Below are positions 50,752 to 59,301 of a stretch of DNA of 64,000 nt, in pieces. Below the pieces are notes generated by a model. That model was given only the letters and a program-made list of their open reading frames with translations, did not search any database and had not been told where the DNA came from. A program made the position numbers and the translations under genes. Source of the DNA: Salinisphaera sp. LB1 (lineage in GTDB: Bacteria > Pseudomonadota > Gammaproteobacteria > Nevskiales > Salinisphaeraceae); the NCBI RefSeq assembly GCF_003177035.1, contig NZ_CP029488.1, positions 744,001-808,000 on the forward strand, given 5' to 3'. Within the stretch, counting starts at the first letter, position 1. The number at the start of each line of letters is the position of its first letter.

Positions 50752-52170
50752 ATGGCTATGAGTAGCGTTTTAAACACCGATGCCATCGGCATCGAGGCCA
50801 CGGATGAAGCCTTGCTGGCCGACGAGGCCCGGTACTGCTCGTTCGGCGACACCGTCCACTACACCGACCCGCCGAAACTGTTCGAAGGCTGCGAAGGCAG
50901 CTATATGTACGACTCTTCGGGCACCCCGTACCTCGACCTGCAGATGTGGTATTCGGCGGTCAACTTCGGCTATGCCAATCCGCGCCTCAACGACGCGCTC
51001 AAGCGCCAGATCGATCATCTGCCGCAGGTTGCCAGTCAGTATCTGCATCGCGAGAAGATCGAGCTGGCCAAGACCATCGCCGTCGATGCCGAGCGCAAGT
51101 TCGGCCGGGCCGGCCGTGTGCACTTCAACGTGGGCGGCGCGCAGGCGATCGAGGATTCGCTCAAGATCGTGCGCAACTACACCGGCGGCAAGAGCCTGAT
51201 GTTCGCCTTCGAGGGCGGCTATCACGGCCGCACCCTCGGAGCCTCGGCGATCACGTCCAGCTACCGCTACCGTCGCCGCTACGGCCACTTCGGCGAGCGG
51301 GCGATGTTCCTGCCGTATCCGTACCCGTTCCGTCGCCCCAAGGGCATGGGCAAGGAAGAGTACGGCGAGCACCTGGTAGCCGAGTTCGCGCGCCTGTTCG
51401 AAACCGAGTACCACGGCGTGTGGGACCCGAAGGTCGGCGAGTGCGAATATGCCGCATTCTACGTCGAGCCACTGCAGGGTACCGGCGGCTACATCATGCC
51501 GCCGATGAACTACTTCCAGGGCCTGAAGAAGGTGCTGGACCAGTACGGCATCCTGATGGTCTGCGACGAAATCCAGATGGGTTTCTATCGCACCGGCAAG
51601 CTGTGGTCGATCGAGCACTTCGGCGTCACACCGGACATGATCGTGTTCGGCAAGGCGCTGACCAACGGCCTGAACCCGCTGTCGGGCCTGTGGGCCCGCG
51701 AAGAGCTGATCAACCCCGAGGTATTCCCGCCCGGCTCCACGCATTCGACCTTCAACGCCAATCCGCTGGGCACCGCGGTAGGCCTGGAGGCAATGAAGAT
51801 GATGCACGAAACCGACTACGAGGCCATGGTCATGGCCAAGGGCGCGCACTTCCTGGAAGGCCTGCAGGACTTGCAAAAGCGCCACAAGGAGATCGGCGAC
51901 GTCGATGGCCTGGGCCTGGCCCTGCGCTGCGAGATCTGCACCGAGGACGGCTTCACGCCCAACAAGGCGCTGGTCGATCGCATGGTCGACATCGGCCTGG
52001 CCGGCGAGCTGGAGCACAACGGTCGCAAACTGGGCCTGGTGCTGGACATCGGCGGCTATTACAAGAACGTAATTACGCTAGCGCCCTCGCTGCATATCAG
52101 CACCGAGGAGATCGACCTTGGCATCGCCCTGATCGATCAACTGCTGACCCGCGCCAAGCGCGCCGCCTGA
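50752..52170 (+). CDS. Class III PLP-dependent aminotransferase
   Basis: A 472-residue aminotransferase. PLP-site residues are seen in VGGAQAIEDSLKIVRNYTGGKSLMFAFEGGYHGRT, the acidic pair in LMVCDEIQMGFYRTG, and the PLP lysine in MIVFGKALTNGLNPLSG. Class III enzymes act on omega-amino groups (GABA, ornithine, diaminobutyrate, polyamines) or on some alpha-amino substrates. The sequence is clearly in the class but not a close match to a named enzyme that I recognise. It is co-transcribed with the HAD phosphatase and ends at a strong bidirectional terminator facing the ketosynthase gene. Confidence 0.88.
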   Translation: MAMSSVLNTDAIGIEATDEALLADEARYCSFGDTVHYTDPPKLFEGCEGSYMYDSSGTPYLDLQMWYSAVNFGYANPRLNDALKRQIDHLPQVASQYLHREKIELAKTIAVDAERKFGRAGRVHFNVGGAQAIEDSLKIVRNYTGGKSLMFAFEGGYHGRTLGASAITSSYRYRRRYGHFGERAMFLPYPYPFRRPKGMGKEEYGEHLVAEFARLFETEYHGVWDPKVGECEYAAFYVEPLQGTGGYIMPPMNYFQGLKKVLDQYGILMVCDEIQMGFYRTGKLWSIEHFGVTPDMIVFGKALTNGLNPLSGLWAREELINPEVFPPGSTHSTFNANPLGTAVGLEAMKMMHETDYEAMVMAKGAHFLEGLQDLQKRHKEIGDVDGLGLALRCEICTEDGFTPNKALVDRMVDIGLAGELEHNGRKLGLVLDIGGYYKNVITLAPSLHISTEEIDLGIALIDQLLTRAKRAA

Positions 52171-52233
52171 GCGGCGCTTTGGCCGGTGCCGGAAGGGATG
52201 TTCACGATCCAGCGTTCGCCACATTCCGGTTTC

Positions 52234-52262
52234 GACGGGGCCGCCTTCGGGGCGGCCCCGTC
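52234..52262. terminator. Bidirectional terminator with UUCG loop
   Basis: GACGGGGCCGCC-TTCG-GGGCGGCCCCGTC is a 12 bp stem (with one bulged G) and a stable UUCG tetraloop. It lies between the convergent aminotransferase and ketosynthase genes and overlaps the ketosynthase stop codon by two bases. There is no long T run on either side. Confidence 0.75.
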
Positions 52263-53517
52263 AGCTTTGGAAGCGACGCAGCGCGAGTACCGCATTGAGC
52301 CCGCCAAAGGCGAACGAGTTGGACAATATCGTGTCGATACGTTGTTCCCGCGCGACATTGGGCACGTAATCGAGATCGCAGGCCGGATCGGGATCGAGAA
52401 AATTGGCCGTGGGCGGAATCAAATCCTGTCGCAGCATCCCCAGCGCCGCGACCAATTCCAGTGCACCGGACGCGCCCAGGGCGTGGCCGTGCACCCCCTT
52501 GGTCGAGGACACGGCAAGACGCGCGGCGTGTTCGCCGAATACCGCGTGGATAGCGCGCGTCTCGGTGGCGTCATTAGCCATCGTGCCCGTACCGTGCGCA
52601 TTGATGTAGCCGACCTGTGCGGGCTGCAGGTCCGCATCGTCGAGTGCCGACTGCATGGCGCGTATGGCGCCCTGTGCCGAGGGCGCCACGATGTCATCGG
52701 CATCGGCGCTCATGCCGAAACCGGCCAGTTCGGCCAGAATCGTGGCGCCCCGCTGCTGCGCATGCGCCAGCGTTTCGAGAACACAGATCCCGGCGCCTTC
52801 GGCCAGCACCAGTCCGCGACGCTGCTTGCAGAACGGGCGACAGGTATCGTCCGCCACCACGCGCATCGCCTCCCAGCCGCGTATGCCCGACAGACTGAGA
52901 CAAGAGTCGGTGCCCCCGGCCAGCGCGACATCGGCCAGGCCGCAACGCAGCATCGTCGCCGCCTGGGTCACCGCATGGTTGGACGATGCACAGGCGCTGA
53001 CGACACCGAAGGCCGGGCCTGCCAGGCCGTGTTCGATACTGATCTGGCTCGCCGGTGCATTGGGCATCAAGCGCACGATCGACAGCGGATGAATACGTGT
53101 CGAATTGTCGCGATAAAGACGCTGGCTCTGTTCGTCGCGCGAAAACTCGCCGCCCACGCCGGTGCCCACGACAGTAGCCGCGCGCCTGCGAAGCGCTTCA
53201 TTCGCGGCGAAATCGAGCCCCGACTGCGCGACCGCCTCGCGGGCGGCCAAAAGCGCCAGTTGCGAGACGCGGTCGAGCAGGCTCAGTTGGCCGCTTTCAA
53301 AATGAACGCTCGGATCGAAGTCTTCCAGCTGTGCCGCAACCTTCATGCGTAAGCTGACATTCTCCGCCGGCGACTGCAGGGGACGAATGCCACTGCGGCC
53401 TTCCACCATGGCGCGCCAGAGCGGATCGGCTCCGAGGCCGAGCGCGCTGACCGCTCCCATGCCGGTGATCACGACACGATGCATGCGCGGGGTCCGGGAC
53501 AACGATGAGTCGCTCAA
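52261..53517 (-). CDS. Stand-alone beta-ketoacyl-ACP synthase (FabF-like)
   Basis: A 418-residue condensing enzyme. The catalytic triad is intact: Cys in VVSACASSNHAV, His in NAHGTGT and His in KGVHGHALGASG, with SSTK before it. Length and layout are those of FabF/type II ketosynthases. A housekeeping fab cluster would include fabD/fabG/fabH, which are absent; instead it is paired with its own ACP gene 3 nt upstream. The TTG at 53517 fits translational coupling; the ATG at 53484 (MHRVVITGMG) is the alternative. It probably extends or selects an acyl chain for the adjacent biosynthetic locus. Confidence 0.88.
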   Translation of the reverse strand: MSDSSLSRTPRMHRVVITGMGAVSALGLGADPLWRAMVEGRSGIRPLQSPAENVSLRMKVAAQLEDFDPSVHFESGQLSLLDRVSQLALLAAREAVAQSGLDFAANEALRRRAATVVGTGVGGEFSRDEQSQRLYRDNSTRIHPLSIVRLMPNAPASQISIEHGLAGPAFGVVSACASSNHAVTQAATMLRCGLADVALAGGTDSCLSLSGIRGWEAMRVVADDTCRPFCKQRRGLVLAEGAGICVLETLAHAQQRGATILAELAGFGMSADADDIVAPSAQGAIRAMQSALDDADLQPAQVGYINAHGTGTMANDATETRAIHAVFGEHAARLAVSSTKGVHGHALGASGALELVAALGMLRQDLIPPTANFLDPDPACDLDYVPNVAREQRIDTILSNSFAFGGLNAVLALRRFQS

Positions 53518-53520
53518 GGA

Positions 53521-53787
53521 TCAGTTTCCCGCCGACTTTGCCGCCGCGCCGGCCAGTTCGGCGGTGACCACGTCGATCAGCCCGCGGACTGTGCCGGTAT
53601 CGAAGTTCGGATCGCGCTCGGGCAAGGTGATATCGAAGTGTTCTTCGAGATCGAACAGGATTTCGATGGCTTCCATCGAAGCGATGCCGAGATCGTCGAG
53701 GGTGGCATCGAGTCCGATGTCCTCGGGGCCGACGTCGGTGTGGGCCGCGATGATCTGGAGTATCTCGGTCTGGACTGTCGCCGACAT
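53521..53787 (-). CDS. Acyl carrier protein
   Basis: An 88-residue carrier protein. The phosphopantetheine site is DDLGIASMEAIEILFDLEEHFDITLPE, with Ser near residue 37 and Ala-Ser-Met in place of the common Asp-Ser-Leu. The helix 2 acidic face (EAIEILFDLEEHF) that docks ketosynthases is present. The C-terminus is an Ala-rich tail. The ATG at 53787 has GGGAG 8 nt upstream. It lies 3 nt before the ketosynthase, so the two are a dedicated pair, and is divergent (104 bp) from the GNAT-like gene. Confidence 0.85.
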   Translation of the reverse strand: MSATVQTEILQIIAAHTDVGPEDIGLDATLDDLGIASMEAIEILFDLEEHFDITLPERDPNFDTGTVRGLIDVVTAELAGAAAKSAGN

Positions 53788-53891
53788 CTTGTTGCTCCCA
53801 GGCACGTATGGAATCCGCCCGCGGTCGCGCGCCCGACGTATGCCGCCAGCGCGAAAGCCCCGAACCCGTTTCACAGCGTAGGAGACGAACC

Positions 53892-54977
53892 TTGCCGCGA
53901 CCTTTCATCGGGCAGTTGGAGCCCGCCTCGCTGGTCCGCCATTTTCAGGCCCATCCACCGACCGGATTTGCCGCAGGCGCGGGCCCCCGGGCAATGCCCG
54001 TCTTTTCCACCCGATTCGATCTGCTCACCACGGCCGAGCCGGCATTTCGTCGCCGCATGGAAAAACTGCCGCTGTTTCGCTACTGGCGGCGCTGGCTACA
54101 ACCGCGCACGCTGTTTGCCGGTGCCACCGTCAGCGAATACGCCTGGTTGCCGGCCGGCGGCGACGCCCCGGCATTGGCCCGGGAACTAGTGGCGGCAAAC
54201 GGCAAGGCATGGCCGTTTCTCATCGTCAAGGATCTGCCGCAGGCTTCGCCACTGCTGGACGCGGACGCCAACGCGTTCGTCGACGACTTCGTCAAGGCCT
54301 GCGAGGCGGCCGGCTTCGTCATCGTGGAAGGTCAGGCCCTGGCCTGGGTGCCGATCGATTTCGATAGCGAAGACGCCTATCTCAAGCGCCTGTCACGCGG
54401 GGCGCGGCGCAATATCCGGCGCAAGCTGCGATCACGCGATCAGTTGGAGGTACAGGCGTTGCATACCGGCGGCGCCGAACTGCTCGACCCCGCCCTGCAG
54501 GATGCCTGCATCGCCCTGTACGAGCAGGTCTATGCCCAGAGCGAAGTGCACTTCGACCACCTCGACGCCAGCTTCTTTCGCGCCGTTTTCGAAGATGCCG
54601 ACAATGGCGGCGTGATGTTCGTCTATCGTCACCAGCAGCAGATGATCGGCTGGAACCTGTGCTTCGAGCATGCCGGCGGGCTGGTCGACAAATATGTCGG
54701 CTTCGACTACCCGGCCGCGCGCGATCACAATCTCTACGCCGTAAGCTGGATGCACAATCTGAGCTATGCCCGCGAGCGCGGCCTGACGCATTACATCGCC
54801 GGCTGGACCGACCCGGAGGTCAAGTCGCATCTCGGCGCCCACTTCACCTTCACACGACATGCGGTACGGCCGCGCAACCGCTTGCTGCGCGCGATATTGC
54901 GCCGCCTGGCGCCGTATTTCGAAAGCGACCGACAATGGTATGAACAGCGCACCGCCCATGTATCCCATCGCACTTGA
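53892..54977 (+). CDS. FemAB/GNAT-like acyltransferase
   Basis: A 361-residue soluble protein with a FemAB/peptidoglycan-bridge-like double GNAT fold. LKRLSRGARRNIRRKLRSRDQLEVQAL is the basic segment typical of FemAB relatives, followed by ALYEQVYAQSEVHFDHLDASFFRAVFED, FVYRHQQQMIGWNLCFEHAGGLVDKYVGFD and the final WTDPEVKSHLGAHFTF. Related proteins transfer aminoacyl or fatty acyl groups to amines. The TTG at 53892 is chosen since AGGAG lies 6-7 nt upstream; an ATG at 53808 has no such site. Neighbouring ACP and ketosynthase make an acyl-ACP donor plausible. The arginase-like gene overlaps its end. Confidence 0.75.
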   Translation: MPRPFIGQLEPASLVRHFQAHPPTGFAAGAGPRAMPVFSTRFDLLTTAEPAFRRRMEKLPLFRYWRRWLQPRTLFAGATVSEYAWLPAGGDAPALARELVAANGKAWPFLIVKDLPQASPLLDADANAFVDDFVKACEAAGFVIVEGQALAWVPIDFDSEDAYLKRLSRGARRNIRRKLRSRDQLEVQALHTGGAELLDPALQDACIALYEQVYAQSEVHFDHLDASFFRAVFEDADNGGVMFVYRHQQQMIGWNLCFEHAGGLVDKYVGFDYPAARDHNLYAVSWMHNLSYARERGLTHYIAGWTDPEVKSHLGAHFTFTRHAVRPRNRLLRAILRRLAPYFESDRQWYEQRTAHVSHRT

Positions 54978-55839
54978 TCTCGATGGGTCGATCGGCCCCC
55001 TTGAGCGCGGCACCCGGATCGCACTCGACGGCTGGCCGGAACGACTGCGGTTCGCCTGCAGCCGCCGCGCGTTACGGGGCTTCGGCCGCGAGCTCGCCGG
55101 CAAGATGCCGCGGGATGCCGGCCCGGTCTTCATCGGCAGCGGCGATTTCCATCACCTGAGCCTGCCATTGATCGAACGAACCAGTGCCCGGCTACCGGGT
55201 CTGGATGTCGTCGTATTCGACAATCATCCGGACAACATGCGCTTTCCGTTCGGAATCCATTGCGGATCCTGGGTCCGCCGGGCTTTGGCGCTGCCGGGCG
55301 TGCGCCAGGTACATGTGGTCGGCATCACATCCTCGGACATCGGCCTCGGTCATGCCTGGGAAAACTATCTGCGACCGCTGTATTCGAAGCGTTTGCGCTA
55401 TTGGTCCACGGGCGTCGACGTCGCCTGGGCGCGGCGGCTGGGACTGGGCCATGCGTTTTCGAGTTTCGACGACATCGAGACGCTGCACCGGGCGTTTGTC
55501 GAGCACATGGCCCGCGACCGCTCGCCGATCTACCTGTCCATCGACAAGGATGTGCTGAGTGTCGAGGATGCCCGTACCAACTGGGACCAGGGCCTGATGC
55601 GCGAGTCGCAGTTAACCGCGGCGCTGCAAGCGCTGCGCGGACGTATCGTCGGCTGCGATGTCACCGGGGAAGTCTCGGTCGCGCACTATCGTCAATGGTG
55701 GAAACGCCTGCTGTCGTCGCTCGATCAGCAATGCGAGGTGCCGGCCGACCAGCTCGCCGACTGGCAAGAGACACAACACGCCCTGAACCGGCGTCTGCTG
55801 CAACAGATACAGGCCGCCTGGCGCCCCGATCCGGCATAG
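54958..55839 (+). CDS. Arginase/agmatinase-fold hydrolase
   Basis: A 293-residue ureohydrolase-fold protein. The Mn-binding motifs of the family are present in altered form: GSGDFHHLSLP (for GGDHS), VVFDNHPDNM (for DAHxD) and YLSIDKDVLS (for SxDxD), then GCDVTGEVS. The metal-binding Asp and His residues are thus retained, but specificity loops of true arginase or agmatinase are not evident. It could release urea from a guanidine group or act on another C-N bond. It overlaps the GNAT-like gene by 20 nt (or 38 nt with the ATG at 54940), so the pair is translationally coupled. Confidence 0.78.
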   Translation: MYPIALDLDGSIGPLERGTRIALDGWPERLRFACSRRALRGFGRELAGKMPRDAGPVFIGSGDFHHLSLPLIERTSARLPGLDVVVFDNHPDNMRFPFGIHCGSWVRRALALPGVRQVHVVGITSSDIGLGHAWENYLRPLYSKRLRYWSTGVDVAWARRLGLGHAFSSFDDIETLHRAFVEHMARDRSPIYLSIDKDVLSVEDARTNWDQGLMRESQLTAALQALRGRIVGCDVTGEVSVAHYRQWWKRLLSSLDQQCEVPADQLADWQETQHALNRRLLQQIQAAWRPDPA

Positions 55840-55870
55840 CGGGCACCGATGACGCGACCGCGCGCAGTCA

Positions 55871-55890
55871 GAGCCTATTCCAATAGGCTC
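55871..55890. other. Perfect hairpin between convergent genes
   Basis: GAGCCTATT-CC-AATAGGCTC is a 9 bp perfect stem directly after the EamA-half stop codon and 31 bp after the arginase-like stop. It lacks a T run. On the minus strand its core ATTGGAA matches the hairpin at 39025, which has a different stem. Confidence 0.55.
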
Positions 55891-56271
55891 TTAATGCCCG
55901 GCGCTATCGGGTTCGCTCAGTGCCAGACAAACGATGCCGGCGACGATCGCCGCAGCGCCGAGCGCCTGACTCCAGCCGATGGATTCGCCGAAGATCGGGA
56001 CCGAAAGCAGCAGCACGCTGACCACCTCGAGATGCGATGCGGCGAACGCGGGGCCGATCGGGGCCCGTCGCAGCAGCGTCATCCAGGTGAAAAAGGCGCC
56101 TATGTAACCGATGACCGCGCCATAGACCCAGGGTTGCGTGAATACGCGTTCCAGCCACGCCAGATTGGCCTGTACCGGCAATGCACGGTCGCCAGCGTAT
56201 TTGAAGCTGAGCTGCGCCAGGGTGTCGAAACTCAGCAGAACCGCGAATCCGATGAGATAAAAACGCTTCAT
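55891..56271 (-). CDS. Half-size EamA (ArnF-like) membrane protein
   Basis: A 126-residue four-helix membrane protein: FYLIGFAVLLSFDTLAQLSFKYAGDRA, WVYGAVIGYIGAFFTWMTLLRRAPIGPAFAASHLEVVSVLLLSVPIFGESIGWSQALGAAAIVAGIVCL. It is half the length of a normal EamA protein. It overlaps a second half-size gene by 4 nt, like the ArnE/ArnF pair that flips undecaprenyl-phosphate-aminoarabinose as a heterodimer. The first helix pattern (DTLAQLSFKYA) is shared with its partner (DTAGQLTFKTA). A lipid or lipid-linked substrate is likely, given the neighbouring acyl genes. Confidence 0.75.
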   Translation of the reverse strand: MKRFYLIGFAVLLSFDTLAQLSFKYAGDRALPVQANLAWLERVFTQPWVYGAVIGYIGAFFTWMTLLRRAPIGPAFAASHLEVVSVLLLSVPIFGESIGWSQALGAAAIVAGIVCLALSEPDSAGH

Positions 56272-56627
56272 GTGCCGGCCCCGACAATCGCCACGCCGAG
56301 CGCGACCAATGCAATACCCAGCACGCGCAGCCGGGTCAGACGCTCACCGAACAGAAGACGGCCGGCCAGCATGATCGCCACGATGTTGATCGAGCCGAGC
56401 AGAATGCCCCGGCCCAGCGGTATCAGCGACAGAAACGCGATCCAGGCCAGAAACTCGAAGACATAGCAGGCCCCGCCGAGCCAGATCCACGGCCGCACCA
56501 GCATATGCCGCCAGTGCGCCAGGCCATCGCCCTCGAGCCCATGACTGGCCGCGGTCTTGAAGGTCAGCTGGCCGGCGGTATCGAACAATTCCACGATCAG
56601 CCAGAGCAGCAGAACGGTCGGCGTCAT
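56268..56627 (-). CDS. Half-size EamA (ArnE-like) membrane protein
   Basis: A 119-residue four-helix membrane protein: TVLLLWLIVELFDTAGQLTFKTAA, WLGGACYVFEFLAWIAFLSLIPLGRGILLGSINIVAIMLAGRLLFGERLTRLRVLGIALVALGVAIVG. It is paired by a 4 nt overlap with the next half-size protein; both share a Q-x-x-F-K motif in helix 1 and GE in the third loop, as in ArnE/ArnF and small multidrug resistance proteins. The ATG at 56627 starts the first helix; a GTG or ATG at 56663 would add a hydrophilic tail. It lies 40 nt after the alpha/beta hydrolase stop. Confidence 0.75.
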   Translation of the reverse strand: MTPTVLLLWLIVELFDTAGQLTFKTAASHGLEGDGLAHWRHMLVRPWIWLGGACYVFEFLAWIAFLSLIPLGRGILLGSINIVAIMLAGRLLFGERLTRLRVLGIALVALGVAIVGAGT

Positions 56628-56667
56628 GGGCTCGACCGGGGCACGGACTGCGATGCCATGCAACCGA

Positions 56668-57504
56668 TCACGCCGCGTTTTCCAGCGCGGTCGCGTTGTC
56701 GATCGTACGGTTGAAGAAATCGGCCGCGCCGGTGATCAAGCGACGGCGCTCGCGATCGATGGTGATCATGTGATAACTGTCTTCAAGCCAGAGAAACTCC
56801 GATGGCCCGCTGACGCGCTGTGCCACCAGTTCGGCGTTCCAGCGCGAGGCGATATCGTCCTCGGTCGCGTGCGCGATCAGGCAGGGCGCGGCCACCCGAG
56901 CGAGATCACGCCGTACCCGACGCGACAGCAGATAAAGCTCGGCCAGCGAATGCCAGGGGTTGCCCGGCAAGCCGGCCGCTGTACTGTCGCCGCTGGCCAT
57001 GGCCTGGCTGATCTGGCGCCGCAGATTCTCGTCGCGCAAACCATACGGCGGCTGCTCCATGAACATGCGATCACGGCCTATGCCCAGACGCTTGAGCATG
57101 GGCAGCAGAAACGCCAGCCGGTTCAGCGCCGGCAGGCTCCAGCCGTCATAGCGAAACGTCGCGCCCAGCACGCCCACGCCATCGACCCAGCCCGGCTGTT
57201 CCTCGGCCAACCGCAGCGCCAGCAAGGCACCCATCGACAGGCCGGCGACAAACAGATGCTCGACCGAATCGCGCATCTCGCGCGCAGCGGTCTCCACGCT
57301 GCGGTACCAGTCCGGCCAACCCGTGGCCAGCAGATCGTCGACACTGCCGCAATGCCCGGCCAGCTGCACGCCCTGGGTGGTAAAGCCTCGATTGTTCAGC
57401 CCCTTGCCCAGGATCCGCATTTCCTGGGGAGTGCCGGTCAGGCCATGGATCAGAAGCACCCCGCGACTGTCTCCGGGGAAGAAAAACTCGACATTGGGGG
57501 TCAT
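56668..57504 (-). CDS. Alpha/beta hydrolase, carboxylesterase/monoacylglycerol lipase-like
   Basis: A 278-residue cytosolic hydrolase. LLIHGLTGTPQEMRILGKGLNNRGFTTQGVQLAGHC is the oxyanion region as in Est30-type carboxylesterases. The nucleophile elbow is VAGLSMGALLAL, and HATEDDIAS plus SYHMITIDRER give the acid and His. These enzymes cut medium-chain acyl esters or thioesters, so a thioesterase-like or product-release role for the acyl locus fits. It is placed 70 nt downstream of the HlyD gene and 40 nt upstream of the ArnE-like gene on the same strand. Confidence 0.85.
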   Translation of the reverse strand: MTPNVEFFFPGDSRGVLLIHGLTGTPQEMRILGKGLNNRGFTTQGVQLAGHCGSVDDLLATGWPDWYRSVETAAREMRDSVEHLFVAGLSMGALLALRLAEEQPGWVDGVGVLGATFRYDGWSLPALNRLAFLLPMLKRLGIGRDRMFMEQPPYGLRDENLRRQISQAMASGDSTAAGLPGNPWHSLAELYLLSRRVRRDLARVAAPCLIAHATEDDIASRWNAELVAQRVSGPSEFLWLEDSYHMITIDRERRRLITGAADFFNRTIDNATALENAA

Positions 57505-57574
57505 CTACAGGCTCTATCCTCGAATCAGGCGCCATGCGCGCAGCCGGTCACTGTCAGCATGCCAGCAACGGGTT

Positions 57575-58558
57575 TCAGGAGCCTTTCACCGGGGCCTTGG
57601 CGGCATCATGCCCCGGCTGCGACCCGCCGGGCAGGATGCGTACCAGCACCCGCTGACCAATACGCCGGTGCGACGGTTTGTCGAAGGCGAGTACGCACAG
57701 CACGGTGCGTATCCCGGCGTTCTGACCCGGGTCGTTATCCAGCTTGGGCTTATGGAATACGTCGCCGACGCGCACGATGTGCGCCCTGCCAAGCGGGGTC
57801 TGGCCGGCATCGTCGAGCACCACCTGGGCCGACATCCCCTTGTGCACGGCGCCTACGTATTCCTGGTTCAACTCGGCGCGTACGATGCGCGCGCGATCGG
57901 GCAACAACTCGAATGCGGGGCCGGCGTCGGCCGCCACGTGGTCGCCCGCATGAATATGGACCTGCACGATGCGACCCGCGACCGGCGCTTTGATCCGGTG
58001 CTGGGCCAGCCGCCGCCGGGCGATCGCCAGTTTGCCCTGGGCGATATCGATCTCGGCGCGGGCGCTGTCCAGCTGCCATTTGAGATCATGCACTTTCTCG
58101 GCTGCGGCGTCGGCATCGTGCGTCGACCCGGCACCGGCACGGGCGGCCGAACGCAGCGTGCCCGCGCGGCGGCGGGCCGCTTTCAGCCGATCCGCGAGAA
58201 TATGGCTCTGGCTCCGCGCTTGCGACAACTTGCCCTGGGCGATGTGAACCTGGGCCTGCGCGACGTGCGCATTCAGGCGGGCCAGCAGCTGGCCTTTGTC
58301 GACCCGGTCGCCCGCGTGCACCGTCACCGCCTCTACGCCGCCAGACACCGGCATATGCAGATCCAACAGCCCGCCTTCGACATCGATACGACCGCGTGCC
58401 ACCGCGGCATAGTGACTGTTGTCGGACTTGGCCGCCGGCTTTGCCGAGCCGTGATCGGCGGCTGTTGCCACCGCAATGGCCGCGGTGAGCAGCAATACAG
58501 CCGACAGCAGCGCGGCGTAGCGCGCGCGCCACGCATATCGATTCTTCACCATGAACAT
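57575..58558 (-). CDS. HlyD-type periplasmic adaptor (DevB-like)
   Basis: A 327-residue membrane fusion protein. One N-terminal helix (YAALLSAVLLLTAAIAVATA) anchors it. A lipoyl-like half-motif (GGLLDLHMPVSGGVEAVTVHAGDRVDKGQLLARL) is followed by a long helical hairpin (about 95-190) and the second half-motif (HRIKAPVAGRIVQVHIHAGDHVAAD), then beta-barrel strands. It links the inner-membrane FtsX-type permease to the outer membrane factor encoded in the same operon. It starts 16 nt after the ATPase stop. Confidence 0.88.
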   Translation of the reverse strand: MFMVKNRYAWRARYAALLSAVLLLTAAIAVATAADHGSAKPAAKSDNSHYAAVARGRIDVEGGLLDLHMPVSGGVEAVTVHAGDRVDKGQLLARLNAHVAQAQVHIAQGKLSQARSQSHILADRLKAARRRAGTLRSAARAGAGSTHDADAAAEKVHDLKWQLDSARAEIDIAQGKLAIARRRLAQHRIKAPVAGRIVQVHIHAGDHVAADAGPAFELLPDRARIVRAELNQEYVGAVHKGMSAQVVLDDAGQTPLGRAHIVRVGDVFHKPKLDNDPGQNAGIRTVLCVLAFDKPSHRRIGQRVLVRILPGGSQPGHDAAKAPVKGS

Positions 58559-58574
58559 GCCCCTCGTGGCGGCC

Positions 58575-59297
58575 TCATTCGGCCTCGCCCCATGAATCGT
58601 TGAGAATGCGCCCGTCCTCCATGGTCAACACCCGATCGGCATGGCTGATCAGCCGTGGATCGTGGCTGACGCACAACACCGTGGTGCCGTGTTTCCGGGC
58701 GATGCGATGCAGCAGATCGATCACGGCCTGGCCGTTGGCGGCATCCAGCGCGCTGGTCGGCTCGTCGGCAAACAGCAGCGCGGGTGATTTCGCCAAGGCC
58801 CGCGCGATCGCGACGCGCTGTTTTTCACCGCCGGAAAGCTCGGCCGGGCGCAGATTCTGGCGGTGCGCCATGCCCATCTCGTCGAGCGCCTCGTCGACGC
58901 GGCGCGTAATCTCGCGTGATGACAGATCAAGATACTGCAGCGGCAGCTGCACCTGTTCGCGTGCCGTCAGGGCCGGGAACAGGTTGAATCCCTGGAATAC
59001 GAACCCGGTGTGGTGCAGGCGGAAGGCCTCCACATGCTTCGGGTCCATCTCCTGCAATGGCTCGGAAAGCGCCAGCACGCGCCCCTGATCCGGCGCCTGC
59101 AGCCCGCTGAGAATCGACAGCAGCGTGCTCTTGCCGCAGCCGGACGGCCCGGAAATGAGCGTCAGCGCGCCCGCCCGGATCGCCACCGACAAGTCATCCA
59201 GAATACGCGTGGTCAGCCGGCCCGAGGTGAAGGACTTGGTCAGATTTTCTGCAACGAGCGTCACTCCGTCGTCGATCTCTGGATTCAACTGGGACAT
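58575..59297 (-). CDS. ABC transporter ATPase (MacB/DevA/LolD type)
   Basis: A 240-residue nucleotide-binding subunit. Walker A is SGPSGCGKSTLL, Q-loop VFQGFNLFPALTAREQV, signature LSGGEKQRVAIARAL, Walker B LLFADEPTSALD, and the H-loop His in CVSHDPR. All catalytic residues are intact. It belongs with MacB-type ATPases that power mechanotransmission by a four-helix FtsX-type permease. It sits 4 nt after the permease gene. Confidence 0.93.
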   Translation of the reverse strand: MSQLNPEIDDGVTLVAENLTKSFTSGRLTTRILDDLSVAIRAGALTLISGPSGCGKSTLLSILSGLQAPDQGRVLALSEPLQEMDPKHVEAFRLHHTGFVFQGFNLFPALTAREQVQLPLQYLDLSSREITRRVDEALDEMGMAHRQNLRPAELSGGEKQRVAIARALAKSPALLFADEPTSALDAANGQAVIDLLHRIARKHGTTVLCVSHDPRLISHADRVLTMEDGRILNDSWGEAE

Positions 59298-59301
59298 CGA
59301 C

